64,000 nt of DNA, taken from NCBI GenBank assembly GCA_036924285.1, contig JAYKYS010000001.1, positions 36,517,501 to 36,581,500 of the forward strand. Direction: 5' to 3'. Below the pieces are notes generated by a model that searched no databases, was not told the DNA's origin, and was given only the letters and a program-made list of their open reading frames with translations. Both the position numbers and the translations under genes were made by a program. Source of the stretch: Asterella californica. Lineage: Eukaryota > Streptophyta > Marchantiopsida > Marchantiales > Aytoniaceae. Below, piece after piece: positions 1 to 11,239 of this stretch (position 1 is its first letter; each line of letters opens with the position of its first letter).

Positions 1-158
1 GAACTGCGCTTCCCCGGTGTGGTGCGTTTCAGCCTTCAGGCGAGCAACAAGCGTGGTACGAGAAGGACGGACCGACGGTTCAAGTGACATCGTCAAATGC
101 TTGATTTGCTGGTAGTACACACCGAGGTTTCGGCCTTGTGGAGCGCCCTTCAGCTTGC

Positions 159-166
159 TATAAAAA
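159..166 (+). promoter_or_regulatory. Candidate TATA box and leader of the MDR gene
   Basis: TATAAAAA lies about 550 bases upstream of the start codon at 717, so the 5' leader would be long. A leader intron is plausible: GTAAGC at 251 is a good donor, and pyrimidine-rich tracts ending in CAG at 370 or 480 could be acceptors. Only motif matches support this. Confidence 0.35.
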
Positions 167-585
167 CTTCGAGCCCGGAAGCCAGAGCCATCTGTTCGAA
201 TCTGATTCTGCTTCCTGTGCATCTAGTTAGCAGCCCCTGAGATCGATCGAGTAAGCTGCTCTTGCCTGTTACACTTCATTGCATGTATAATCCTGTGCTC
301 TCCACTTGGAGTTCCGGGAGCTTCCCGACTTAATAATCTTGAAGTGCATGAGTAACTGTACTTCTTGCAGCTGATCAGAGAAGCATCGGTTTTGTTCGTC
401 AAAGTCTGTTATTCTTGCTTGGATTTGTTGCGACTGAAAAAGCATATTAGAGGTTCAATTCTTGTTCGAAGTTCCTGCAGCGGGGAAGTGTAGGGGTCAC
501 AGTTGCAAGTTGTTCTTGTTCTTCATTGCAAGAATTTTCGTGTTCATTGAGACTGAAGCACGCACAAGAGGAAGTAATTCTTGTT

Positions 586-700
586 CGGAACTGCTGTTAC
601 TTGCCTTCTTACAGTACCTCTTTCGTGTAACACGTTGGGAAGTTACTTCGGAACTGCTGTTACTTGCCTTCCTACAGTACCTCTTTTGTGTAGTTCGTTG
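586..700 (+). repeat. 63-bp tandem duplication in the MDR gene leader
   Basis: Bases 586-637 recur at 649-700 with a few substitutions; both copies start CGGAACTGCTG and end near CGTTG. The duplication ends 16 bases before the start codon, so it probably lies in the 5' UTR or a leader intron. No upstream ATG in it has coding value. Confidence 0.85.
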
Positions 701-716
701 AGAAGAAAAGAAGAAG

Positions 717-2251
717 ATGTCGAGAGCTGTCGTTCCTTCTGCCCTCCACGGAGACCCCTTGGAGTTGTACAAGCTGGTGACGAGGGAAATGCCAAAGGCA
801 TCGCCAGGAAATGTCATAGTTAGAATGGTTCTCCGCCCTGTGAACCCCACTGATACTTTGGTTATTCAGTGGGGCGTGTGGGAGGGTAAGGATCCAGAGA
901 AACTGACAGTTGGTTCTGAGGGTGTCGGACGTGTCCACGAGGTGAGCTCAAATTAAAGTGTTTTCTTTCAGTATCATTTCATCAGGTGCTCTGCGCGATC
1001 TAAGGCCGGTGGCTGCTGAAGTTAATTAAAAATTCATTGAGGTCTTTAATTTGTGGAGAAAATTTATTGCACATATGTGATGTAGTTGCTGCGGTGTTTC
1101 GAATTTCATGGTACCAGTGTATCAGATTTATAAGCTCTGTATCAGTTCTCACTTGTGTGATGATGACAGGTGGGAGAGGGGGTGACCAACTTCACGAAAG
1201 GAGAGAGGGTCATCCCCCTTATCTTCAACAGGTACTACCCCGAAGGATATGGTTTATGGAGAGACTACGTAGAGGTTCCTGCGAGCGACCTCGTTCCTGT
1301 TCCCGATGACATCCCAGATGAAGCCGCTGCCCAGTTTTTCATCAACCCCTGGGCCCTCTACCAGATGTTGAAGAAGTTAGACACTCCCAAAGGAGAGTAC
1401 ATTATTCAAGCAGCTGCGGCATCAGTTTTGGGAAGGTAAGTCCATTTCCGTATCTGGCATGCAATATCTCTCGACATGAATGTGTTGTGGCAACCAGCTG
1501 CTGCCTCAGTTTCCCGAGGGTAAGTCAATTTCAGTATCTGGATTGCAATATCTGTCGACATGAACCTTTAGTGGCAGTGTGAAAAGCATACTACATGGCA
1601 ATAAATGTTTTTCTCACGCAATTGGCGAACCTGTTTACAGCGGAATGTTTGAAGGAGAAACTAGTGCGCAGAATGTTTCGGTTCTTCATGACTATGGAAC
1701 TTGGTTCTGATTCCGCCCTTCTCTGTACGTTCTACAGGCAGCTGATTGGTTTGGCGAAGCACTGGGGTGTGAAGACTATCAACATCGTGCGGAGGGATTC
1801 ACAAATACAGGAGTTGAAGGAACTCGGTGCTGACCACGTTCTGAATTCTGAGGAAGAGGACATTGTTGCTAGAGTGAACGAAATTACGGGGGGGAAGAAA
1901 GTTTGGGGTGCACTCGACCCCGTACTCGGAGAGACGACCAAGATTTTGTTTGCCAGTGTACGTAGTGGTGGTGAATTGCTTGCTTACGGTGCGCTGTCAG
2001 GAAATGAGATCAAGCTGGACATGAGGGATCTGATGCGAGGGGTGCAACTGAAGGCTTTCTTGGTGGACGATCTCCGAAACGACCCGGCCAAGAGGGAACA
2101 AACGTGTAAGGAAATATTCGAGCTGATGAGACAGAAAATTCTGTTTCCTTTGGTAGGAAAGAAGTTTCCCTTGGAGCAGTTCAAGGAAGCGATCATCAAA
2201 AGCAAGAAGCCTGGTCGTGGCGGCAAGGTTTTCTTAGAGAGCTATGATTGA
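717..2251 (+). CDS. MDR-family NAD(P)H-dependent oxidoreductase (enoyl reductase/quinone oxidoreductase-like), 3 exons
   Basis: Exons are 717-941, 1170-1435 and 1738-2251. Introns 942-1169 and 1436-1737 are GT-AG, and the splice phases (0, then 2) agree. The product is about 334 aa. An N-terminal GroES-like ADH domain covers roughly residues 25-135, with GSEGVGRVHE followed by the VGEGVTNF turn. A Rossmann-type cofactor domain follows at about 155-290, where AAAASVLGR leads into a helix and then VKTINIVRR. Zinc ligands of classical alcohol dehydrogenases are not evident, which points to the zinc-free enoyl-CoA reductase/quinone reductase branch (mitochondrial MECR/ETR1-like proteins are the nearest I recognise). 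That branch reduces activated double bonds with NAD(P)H. I see no clear transit peptide at this start, so the compartment is unknown. The gene looks intact. Confidence 0.9.
1411..1564 (+). repeat. Duplicated exon-2 end plus splice donor inside intron 2
   Basis: Bases 1411-1480 (the last 25 bases of exon 2, its GTAAG donor and the first part of intron 2) recur ungapped at 1495-1564, with 11 mismatches by eye. The copy keeps a second GTAAG donor at 1520. Reading through from exon 2 meets an in-frame TAA at 1437-1439, so the copy cannot simply extend the exon. Confidence 0.85.
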
Positions 2252-2472
2252 GCTGTTGAAGTTGGCTCTGCAGAAGAAACACGGTGAAATGGTTGTTGAG
2301 CCTGTTAATTAGGTTCCCTTTTGCATCTTCTTGTGGAAATGACGAGTCGTCAAGCAGGATGTTATTGTCAGTTACGAAACCTCAACTTGGAAGGTTAAAT
2401 ATGCGAGTTCGCCTCGAGGATGAACCATGAGACGCACTATGAGAATAGACGTAGAACTTAGTCCGCAGAATC

Positions 2473-2812
2473 AGGTGTAGGTGGCAATGGTCAGTCCACA
2501 GAACCGACTATTGCCACCTACAGAATGATAGATCGATGGTATCAACAGCACGTGGTGTCCAACATTCGATGTAGTTGAAAGTAGAGCAACAGAGGTGTAG
2601 GTGGCAATGGTCAGTCCACAGAACCGACTATTGCCACCTACAGAATGATAGATCGATGGTATCAACAGCACGTGGTGTCCAACATTCGATGTAGTTGAAA
2701 GTAGAGCAACAGACGCGACTTGTAACTCTTCCCACCTACAGGATCGACAGATTCATGTCATCGGCAGCACGTGGCGTTTAACTTCCAGTTTAATCGAAAG
2801 TAATCAACAGGT
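2473..2812 (+). repeat. Perfect 2 x 120 bp tandem duplication with internal hairpin, plus a degenerate third copy
   Basis: Bases 2473-2592 and 2593-2712 are identical by eye. Bases 2713-2812 hold a diverged third copy (CCCACCTACAG, GCAGCACGTGG and a 3' end in AATCAACAG align). Each perfect unit contains a 13-bp inverted repeat, TGTAGGTGGCAAT at 2476-2488 against its complement at 2510-2522, which would fold into a stem with a 21-nt loop. It starts about 220 bases after the MDR stop codon, so it may be in the 3' UTR or just beyond it. Confidence 0.95.
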
Positions 2813-5786
2813 GCGACTTGTTTAGAAGTGGAGGAGAATTGACTGTCCGTTCCGATTGAGTTATGCAGTCTCGTAGATACTTAAAGTGATCTTCCTTTTC
2901 TTCCATATTCGACTGCAGACCTGACGTGGAGGCCAAAGTCGTACCTGTGAATAGATTGTAATTACAGAGACGAACGTTTCACATAACGATGAATGCTATG
3001 CTACTGTTTCTCAGTACAAATGTGAGTTTGGGATCCACATTCTGTGATCCACTCTTTTCCGTAAATTTTATGTTCGTACAGCCTGTCCATCAACTTTTAG
3101 TGAATGGCATGAGTTTCGACGCTGTACGTCCTGTAACTACCTGTTTGACAATTCTGCGTATGTATGAGTAGATAACAGAAAGGGACTAAGCTCGAGAGAA
3201 ACATAGAGCCAACTAAAATTCGCGTGACCAAGAATACGAATCTGATTCTAATCCATCTATACTCGTCAGTACTCGGTATTGTGTATCAACGATGGTTAAC
3301 AGTCCAAGGGTAGGAAGAAATTGGGGGAAGGTCTAGATAATATCATCATCCCCGAATCAAGTAGTGGAAATGACTGCATCGGGGGTGCGCATGGTGTTAC
3401 ATTCGGTGCACTGATTTCAGCGGCCCAAGGGGCGGCATGTTCAGCCTTCTTTGCAGCGACCATCCACCTTCATGGACCGCAGGACCCGAGCGGTGCAACT
3501 GACTTGCCTTGTTCTTCCGTTCGTGATACTAAACTACAGTCCTCCTGTTGCGTATTCCGTCCTGCATCTTACCCCCTAAATTTTTCTGTACCCTTGTTCT
3601 AGTCGTTCCTAACGTTGAAATGAAGTGTGTGTTGTGCCAAGTTTTTTTCTGTCGATGGCTGCTCACGCCCTCACCCATTCAAAGAATGTAACCAAGTTGT
3701 AACCAGATACTGCAACTCGGGAAATCTGAATGCTTCTTGAGCGCCTGTACTGGAGAATCACGGACAATAACTGCACTCGAATGAGTGCATAAGGAGGTAT
3801 AATGATCAATGCAAAAGTGCATTTTTCTGTTTCTAAGTGTCCACTACATTGTATCTTATCGGTTTGTATAACCGGAATGCCTGATTGACTAACTTGCAGT
3901 GTTTTGATCGCTTGTTTCTCCTATATGACAAAGAGAGAAACAAAAAGAATCTGAAATGACGAGGTTGAGACAACATGATATAGTTGGTGAGACGAGTCAA
4001 GTTGGATGCTGGTGGTAGCTGTCACACGCATAATGTCGGATGCCACAGCTCTCTTCTTGCTTGACTTGACCGGAGCGGGTCAGCTAATCAGTTGACTCAT
4101 CGACGCAGGGATGCGCAAACTCTCGAGTGAGAAAGCAGGAGTAAGTCCCAAATTTGAGCGTGCGTGAACTTCACACATTCGGAGGCAAATCGAATTCGGA
4201 GACACGAAGGCGACGTTTCCTGACTGAAATCGGGTCCAAGCATCATACCGGGGTGAGATCGTCCGAAAAACGAGTTGTTCCTGCTGACGCAACCCTTTTG
4301 GGAAAGATAGATGATAGTTTTCCAGCTTCTTCTTCCTCTCCAGTCGAGCGTCCACTTCCTGATTCTCTTCCATCCCTGTAGGAGTGTGGCCCGGCACGAT
4401 CAGGGTCGTCTCGGACTTTACTGTCCTGCTTCTCGAACGGCCGGTCTCTCTCGTCGTTGCCCATTCCCATCTTACAGAGGAAGCAACCCATAGTCGCGAA
4501 ATAAGAACCGAGTCTTCTCTTCTCTTCTGTTCCGAGATGAGAAGCTCTTCTGCTTGCGCTGTTGATTGACTCGAGTGAGTTCTCTCAAACAGAAATCCTC
4601 TGTTACGATAATCAACTATTCATGCTCTTCTAAGTAACTGACTGTACTCTCTACCAGTCCTACGTATACCCTGTCTTCACAGGAAAAATTTACTCCAAAC
4701 GCGCTCCCGATCGAGTTAAAGAGAGATCTGTCTAGACAACAGATCCCTGGCTCGCCGATCAATCACTCATGCTCCGAGTGATTGTATTCTGTATGAGACA
4801 GCAGCTCTCGCCTTATATCGTGGAACACAGCAGTAAATGTTGGTCTCTCATTCATTCGTGTGCGAGGGGCGGCGGAGGGACTCGGTTATGATGCAGGTTC
4901 TGCAGCACAGTTGAGGAGCAGTGCTGGCACATAAACCTCTGGTTCCTTTTCCACAGGAAGATATTACTTCCTTGGCGGCATGTCGCAATCGCACATGTCC
5001 CCTGATCCAAACCCACCGCCTTAGGGACACACTTGTGCAGTGTGTCCCATCCCTTGCCCCTTCTATAGGTTCTTCAACATCCCTTCTACTTTAGATGCAG
5101 CAACTCACTCCGTGAGTAAAACACTGTGGCTTCTGATGATTTCCAAAATGACATGGACCAAGTGCCGTTCCTCAAGTACGTAGGTGCATTAAAACTAACG
5201 ACATTCATTTGCACAGAATGCAGATAACATGCGGGCATTCAGAAGGGTTAGGTCTTAGTAACTGATGTTTCTCGTAGATCAAGACTAACTGAAGCCATCG
5301 ACTACAAGAGCAGCTACAGAAGAAAGTAACCTCACGTGGACTAACAAGTACAGTGCAGGGCAGAAAGGCTCTCCGGGGAAGGGCATACATACCAAACGTT
5401 TACAAGGCAACGTGCTGAGAACATGTTATGTGAGAAGGTGCTTTGCTGAAAACGCGAGCTGGAAAATGATCGTAGGCTCCTCCTTCCTCGTGAGAAGATG
5501 AAGAACAGTATTTGTCCGTTTGTTTCGCCGCTTGGCTTGAAAACAATGAAACCAAACTTCGATCGTATCTAGAGACTTCAAAGACGCGTGTATGAAGGTA
5601 AGGCATCATCCTCATTAGTCAAAGGAAATGAATACACAACCAAAAAGAGAAAGAAGTCATCAGTGACATAAGCAAAAGGAAGTTATTCCAAGTTTTGTGT
5701 AGATTGGTAGTCACGGAACTCTAACTGTGTATAGAACTCACTCACTAGATAAGAGGTTTCCACAGATAATGTCCAGAGCAGAGACG
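2813..5786. other. Intergenic stretch without a convincing gene
   Basis: Short ORFs here have no recognisable domains and no consistent splice structure. The only candidate I retain is the minus-strand exon at 4249-4491. The stretch ends where family B LTR homology begins near 5787. Confidence 0.5.
4249..4491 (-). CDS. Candidate first exon of a lipid-anchored protein (speculative)
   Basis: An 81-codon open stretch starts MGCFLCK, a pattern like the N-myristoylation plus palmitoylation signals of some plant kinases and small membrane-anchored proteins. The rest is hydrophilic, with an acidic EEEE cluster. It ends at a GTATGA donor in phase 0. A weak TATA-like GATATAAGG lies near 4810 on the same strand, and the leader between them is purine-rich. 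I found no matching downstream exon at lower coordinates, so this could be chance, a relic or a small gene. Confidence 0.2.
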
Positions 5787-6781
5787 TTTTCGTGTAGTGG
5801 ACCAGTTCTTATTTGAAAATCATATTTTGAGATTTTATATTTTTACTCTACAGACATTCATAGATAGAAATAATGACTTTTTGATCTATTCAGATCTAGA
5901 TGTTCATTACACCAAATGGTAGAGTTCATTGTTAGTTCCCAAAAGCATTTCATTTATTTCATTTGGGCACTTAAATATGACGTTATGAGGTTTGAAAGAT
6001 GAAAAATTAACCTAGTCCTTAGTTTATCGATGCTGATTGGATATTTACGGTTCTTGACGTTAAACTAAGGGCACAGGAGGCTGCTTGGTCATAATCGAGA
6101 GAAAACTTCACGTATTGTGATTGATGTAAGGGGGCAGCTTAAAAGATTAGTTATTTATGACCTGTCGACAGACAGACGGTTGATGAGATTGGGATGTCTA
6201 ATGCAAGCGCGCAAGGCGTTCAGATCTGTGTAGGCTACTCACTGGTTAAGATGATTCGTGAAGAGACGGGTCGTAGAGTGTGTTATGAGAGAAATTGAGA
6301 CATAAGGAAAGAGATTTGGAGTGCTTCAGTGACTTGCGAAAGAGAGTTGGTCTGTCCGCATTGTTCAGGAGTCCAAACTTGATGTCTTTGGATCCATCGG
6401 GATCAAAACGTCGAGTTCTTTAGAAAATTGAAGACCATATAAAATTTCATCAAGCAATTTGAGAGATGTGAGAGAAATTGGCTCATAAGTAAGCGCTTAC
6501 GTCAACTTTTCGTTCACTTGCGATCAGAAGTTGAGTTGTTCTTGGTGATCAGTGAGCCAAGCTCTTCGTTCTTGGTGTCTACGTGATCAAAGAGTCTTCA
6601 CCTACACATAGGAGAAGACCGTATGTGGATTAGATTGTTGATTTGGGTGTGGTGGGCGAGTTTGAGTGGCAAGGGATCGATTTACATTTTTTGTTTCCTA
6701 CGACTAAATTTCTTACGTGATTTTGCGAGAGGACCTCCAAACGATTTGTTTAGAGTCTCATTTGGTTTGGAGCTGCCAAAT
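5787..6781 (+). mobile_element. Family B LTR, left part (+ orientation), interrupted by a family A LTR
   Basis: Homology to the minus-strand family B LTR at 18.1-21.05 kb runs through this stretch. Shared landmarks include AAACTTGATGTCTTTGGATC and GAGCCAAGCTCTTCGTTCTT. The start is placed by alignment with the LTR start defined by the polypurine tract at 27,762-27,778 (TGTCGTGTCATGG there, TTTTCGTGTAGTGG here). The LTR continues at 14,630 after the nested insertion. Orientation is opposite to the nearest gag of the same family, so this is not a simple 5'/3' LTR pair. Confidence 0.75.
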
Positions 6782-8774
6782 TGTGGTGCCCACAAATTAC
6801 AGGATTCACGAATTTTTAAAATTTTTATGATTAATAACTTGTTTGTATAACTGAAGAAGCGTTGTTACGTAAGGTTACGTCTTCCTTAGCCGGAAGATGA
6901 TCTTACGAGCTGTTTGTAACAATAAGTTGACTTCTTCGGAAGACGACCATCTTCGGAAGAGCGTCTTCTCAGTTGCGTCTTCGGAAGACGGAAGACGGCG
7001 GAAGATGGGAAGACGGCGGAAGACATCCATCTTCCAGAAGACAGCGACCGCGAAGGCCTAACCACGGCTTTTTCAGTAAAGGAGTAGTTGTACCTACTGG
7101 GTCGCACCGAACAGGTAGGTAGGTTAGGTAAGTCACCTAGGGTCGAAACCCCTAATCTGCGAGGAAGATGCACAGGAAGCGCATTAGCGCATTCCAACTT
7201 CCCGCAGCAAGCGCGCTTGAGAAGATCGATTTCAGAAGAGTGAGGGAATCGAGTGAGAAAATCGAGTGAGGTGAGGACCAGTTGGCAGCTAGGCGAAGGG
7301 CGAGACTGAATTGCTGAAGCACGGAAGGCAGGGAGCGAAGGTGTTTTTGTGAGCTCCTGAGAAATTGACATTGGAGAGTAGCTGAGTGAAATCGGAGGAG
7401 GGTGGCTCGATCGATTGAGGCGTAGACTGGAGCTGACGACGGAGGCAGCTCAGTGGGGTCGCATTAGGAGCTGGGACCAGAGCCAGAAGCGCGCAGAAGG
7501 TCGAAGGCAACTCGGGAAGCAGAAGAAGACTGTAGAGGTTCTTCCTCACGTTCTTCCCCCTTCTCACGTCTTCTCGCCTCTGTTTGGTATCCCCCGCGCT
7601 TCCCCGGTTGGTTGTAGGCAGCCTGATCGATTACCCCCATCCCCATTTTTCCTATTGTGACATTGGGTGCGGAAGCGCTGCCCAATTTCTGTCAAGACAT
7701 CTTCCTACTTCTTCCTGAGTTCAATTCGAGCTTCCCTACCCCTCGTTCTCAAATTGACGATCCCAACTATCAATTTCTCTACTCGATTACTCCTCTCCTC
7801 CCGAAACCTTGAACAGAAGACGCTTCGGAAGATGGGAACATCTTCGGAAGACGCTTCTTAAACTTGACTGTCTTCGGAAGACTGTCTTCGGAAGTCGACT
7901 ATAACCAATTCGTATCAAGAGTGGATTTGTGTTGCTTTTGTGTTAAGAGAGGCTTGGTACGAATCCTGAGTGGTGTGGTGAGTTCTTTTGTTATTTCGAG
8001 AAGTCGGGAACTAGGTCTGTGCCTCCCGGTCTTCCAAACTTCTCAACTCCACATCTTCCTAGAGAGACTAGAAGATTGAAAGGCTGGCAAAATGAGCGAG
8101 AGACGTGAGGGTCCATTTCGGGTCTCTTCTGTCCGACCCATAGCAGCCATTCCTTCTTCTTCCCAAACTTAAGAGAGAGTCGTGAGAAGACTTGCTAGCA
8201 GAATCTGGAGAGAATGGTCGAGGGTCATGTCTTCCCACCGAGCAGCAAGCTTCTTTTGAGTGCATATGAGAGGTGAGAAGTCAGAAGAACAGAGTGCAAT
8301 TGTCTTGAGTCTGTTGTGATGATAGATTGCGCGTAGGAAGACGAAGACAGATGAGACCGGTGAAGGGAAGCCTGACTTCGGGAAGTCTTCCGAGAAAGAC
8401 ATTGAATCGGAAACTGTCTCGGGTGTCTTCCCAGAGGCCATTGTCACCGCAGGAGCCCGCAACCATCTTCTGAACCTGTTATGCACTTTATGCTTCGCGA
8501 ATCTTGTATCTTGATAGGAAGTAGGATGTAATGCAAGGTGGGTTGTCTTCTTGGTAATCCATGCGAGGCCTTGCTTAGATAGGATTGTTTAGATATAGCT
8601 CGGAAGACGAGAGCTATCTAGGAAGTATTGTTAGAATCCAGAAGACGGAGTAGCTGTCTTTTGGAAGACTCGTTTCGTCTTCTGAGAAGTAGAAGCTAGA
8701 TTGTGGACACTTGGGAAGGACTGAGCCTTCAGCTCATAGTAGGTGCTTGTGGCTCAGTGCAACAGATCTCCAGT

Positions 8775-11239
8775 ATGACGATGCATCCTCGAGGGTTGGT
8801 GTTACCAGCAGCGGAGTTGCCCGAGGCCACGCCCTTCCTCAAGGAGTTGGGTCTCGATTTCTTCCTATGGGATTGGAACCTCGCAGACCAGGGACTTCTG
8901 GAGGAGGTGTGGGCAGCGTTACCACCTCGCAACCGTGTACCTGCGAAGGCAGAATAGCTCGAGGAAGACCATATTCCTGGACTGAAGATTGGTGGCGTAG
9001 GGCTTTTCACAAACCAGACTCCAAAAACCGAGGGTATTGGTTTGAGAAGAAGATTTTGCCCAGGGTCGTGTGTACGTGGCATGTGCCTGGGAGCACCACT
9101 TGTCTTTTCATGGAAGACAGGCAGGGTAGGAATGGGTGGAAGATCGAATCTTACCGGGAGCCGAAGAAGCGACTTCTGACGAAGCTGTTTCTGCATCTCT
9201 TTTCCAAGGGGAAAGCGCAGAAGACGAGGTACCTAGGAGATCAAGACGTAGACTTCCTGGAAGCAGTGTGGGATAAAAGAGTACCCATCTACTGGGGCGC
9301 ATACGTCCACAACTATGTACAGACGGAGCTAGCGTACTTGGGTACCCCGGCGGGAGGACACTTGACACCTTTCCTCTGCTACTTGTACGTAGCCATGGGG
9401 GATCTTAGGAGAGATCGGTTGGCAGAGTATGGACCAACATGGCAACAAGAGGAGAAGGAAGAGACCCCGGAAGACGATGACCGAGCAGCAGCCGCAACTC
9501 CCCCTCCCACTCTGATGCCACAACTGAGGCCCGGCTCTCACCAGAAGACGCTTCTGGTGAGGGAAGACGAGTCTAGTGGGTCGGAAGACGCCACGCCACC
9601 GAGGAAGATGGGTCCTAGAAGTGTACCTAGGAAGCCCACCTCCCTCATTCATTCAGGATGGCAGTCCGACTCGGAAGAAGAACTGCTGAGTATCCGATCG
9701 GAGCAGAAGACCGCTTCTGCAACACCTGGGAGTCTTCCGAAGACTCCAGAAGACGAAGGATGGATGGACGCTCTTGCTGCGATGCGAGGAAGCGCAACGA
9801 AGAGAGCCGCTCCTGCCATGAGGAATCTTCCACCCCGGAAGATGAGAAGAGTAGCTTCTTCTTGTGCGCAGAAGATGAAGGCCATTGTGGTGGAAGAGGC
9901 ATCTTTGTCTCTGGAAGACAAGGTTGACACCTCAGAGCGAGTGGTGGAGATGAACTTGTCTTCCGCAGGAAGAAGACTGGAAGAGTTCAGCGCCTTCTTC
10001 CACAAGGAGATCCAGTCAGCTATGGAGTTGTTGGAAAAGAGAGCGAAGGCACAGGAGAGGCCATTGCAACCTGGATTCGGCTTGCGCACCTTGCTGTGAC
10101 AAGAAGAAGACCAGAAGAAGACGGAGTCGTTGGAAGCTAGTCTCCGCACCACGGAGAAGCTCGCAGCCAGATACAAGGCGGAAATAGCCGCTTCTGCCAA
10201 GGAGTTGGTGCAACTTCGAAAGAGCAACCAGGAGATGCAGGCGCGGGTACAGCAGCACGATAAGGAAGTCCTCCGAGTGTGGGAGAAGATCACCGCCCTC
10301 GCCGAGGAGAAGACCACATGGAAGACGCAGCGAGAAGCCGCAGAAGCGCGAGTTGCAGTTGAGAAGACGTAGTGGGAAGCAGCGGAGGCTCGTGCACAGG
10401 AGATGCTAGCACAGTCGGTGGAAGCGCTTTGGAAGAAGTTCAACTTCACCGCGGGTAGAAAGTTACTTACCTTGGCTAGAGGATGGGACAGCGAGTCCAA
10501 GGCAATGTTGGTGGAATGCCGGGAGAGCATGTTCAGGTACTTGGATCGGCATATAGAGGGAGTGAAGACACTTTATGGTCTTCCCTCGCTTCCAATACCT
10601 GCAACTGCATCTTTTCAAGCTCCAGCACCATCCGGAATGGAGAAGGAGGAGTTCGATCTCGCTGTGCACTTGGTAGTGACAGCGTTGGAAGCCGAGAAGA
10701 CTCCAGAAGACGCCCGGGAAGACAAGATGTCTTCTGGAAGACAGGAAGACGAGCCGTCTTCCTAGGTATTCCGCGTGGAGGAAGCGACTTCCCCGGACCC
10801 CTATGAGGTCGCCATGGTCCCTAGTCTCGCACCAGTACCTCAGAAGATGGAAGGAGCACCGGTCGACTCCGCTTCCCAGAAGACGCTTCTGTCTTCCGAA
10901 GCAGAAGCCGAAGCCGAAGCCGAGGAAGACGCAGCAGCAGTAACAGCAAAGAACGATGAGGAGGAAGCCACCTCAGTGACACCCGAGGTAACTGCATGGC
11001 TTTCTAGCTTATCAGAAGCCGCGTTAGGAGCTCCGATAGGAGCAGATCAGGTAGAGGTTGCATCCGAGCAATCAGAGTACATAGTAACCAAATTGACTAT
11101 TCCAGATTTAGTAGGACCAAAACATGCTATCTTAAGGGTGGCAGTTTTCAGTGTAAAATTAGTTAGGATACCATGTGGCAGCATAGGTAGCGTAGGAGCA
11201 ACACGGTGGATGGCTAAATGGCTAACCCCTAAACCCTAA
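8775..11239 (+). pseudogene. LTR-encoded protein of family A (globular + acidic/basic + coiled coil), broken
   Basis: One long coding trace lies in the sense strand of the LTR. An N-terminal part runs in one frame from ATG 8775 to a TAG at 8955. The rest lies in a second frame, open from about 8960 to 11,239 and interrupted only by TGA 10,097, TAG 10,370 and TAG 10,763. The first domain (about 230 aa) carries KELGLDF, RPYSWTEDWW, FLEAVW and YWGAYVHNYVQ. A Pro/Glu/Ser-rich middle with basic patches (PPRKMRR) follows, then a Glu/Lys/Gln-rich coiled coil and a conserved block KKFNFTAGRKLLTLAR. The same layout occurs in the family C LTR ORF at 22,587. Plant gypsy elements are known to carry accessory ORFs, but I cannot name this family. 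It may be related to the Pfam 'putative gypsy type transposon' proteins, which is untested. Confidence 0.75.

Noticed and set aside
497..938. Minus-strand open stretches over the MDR leader and first exon
   Set aside because: They overlap the supported first exon antisense and contain no recognisable motif.
3321..3602. 93-codon open stretch downstream of the MDR gene
   Set aside because: No homology, splice context or composition signal; likely chance.
9649..10530. 293-codon open stretch on the minus strand
   Set aside because: Antisense shadow of the LTR ORF. Its composition follows the GAAGAC-rich coding strand and it has no domain.
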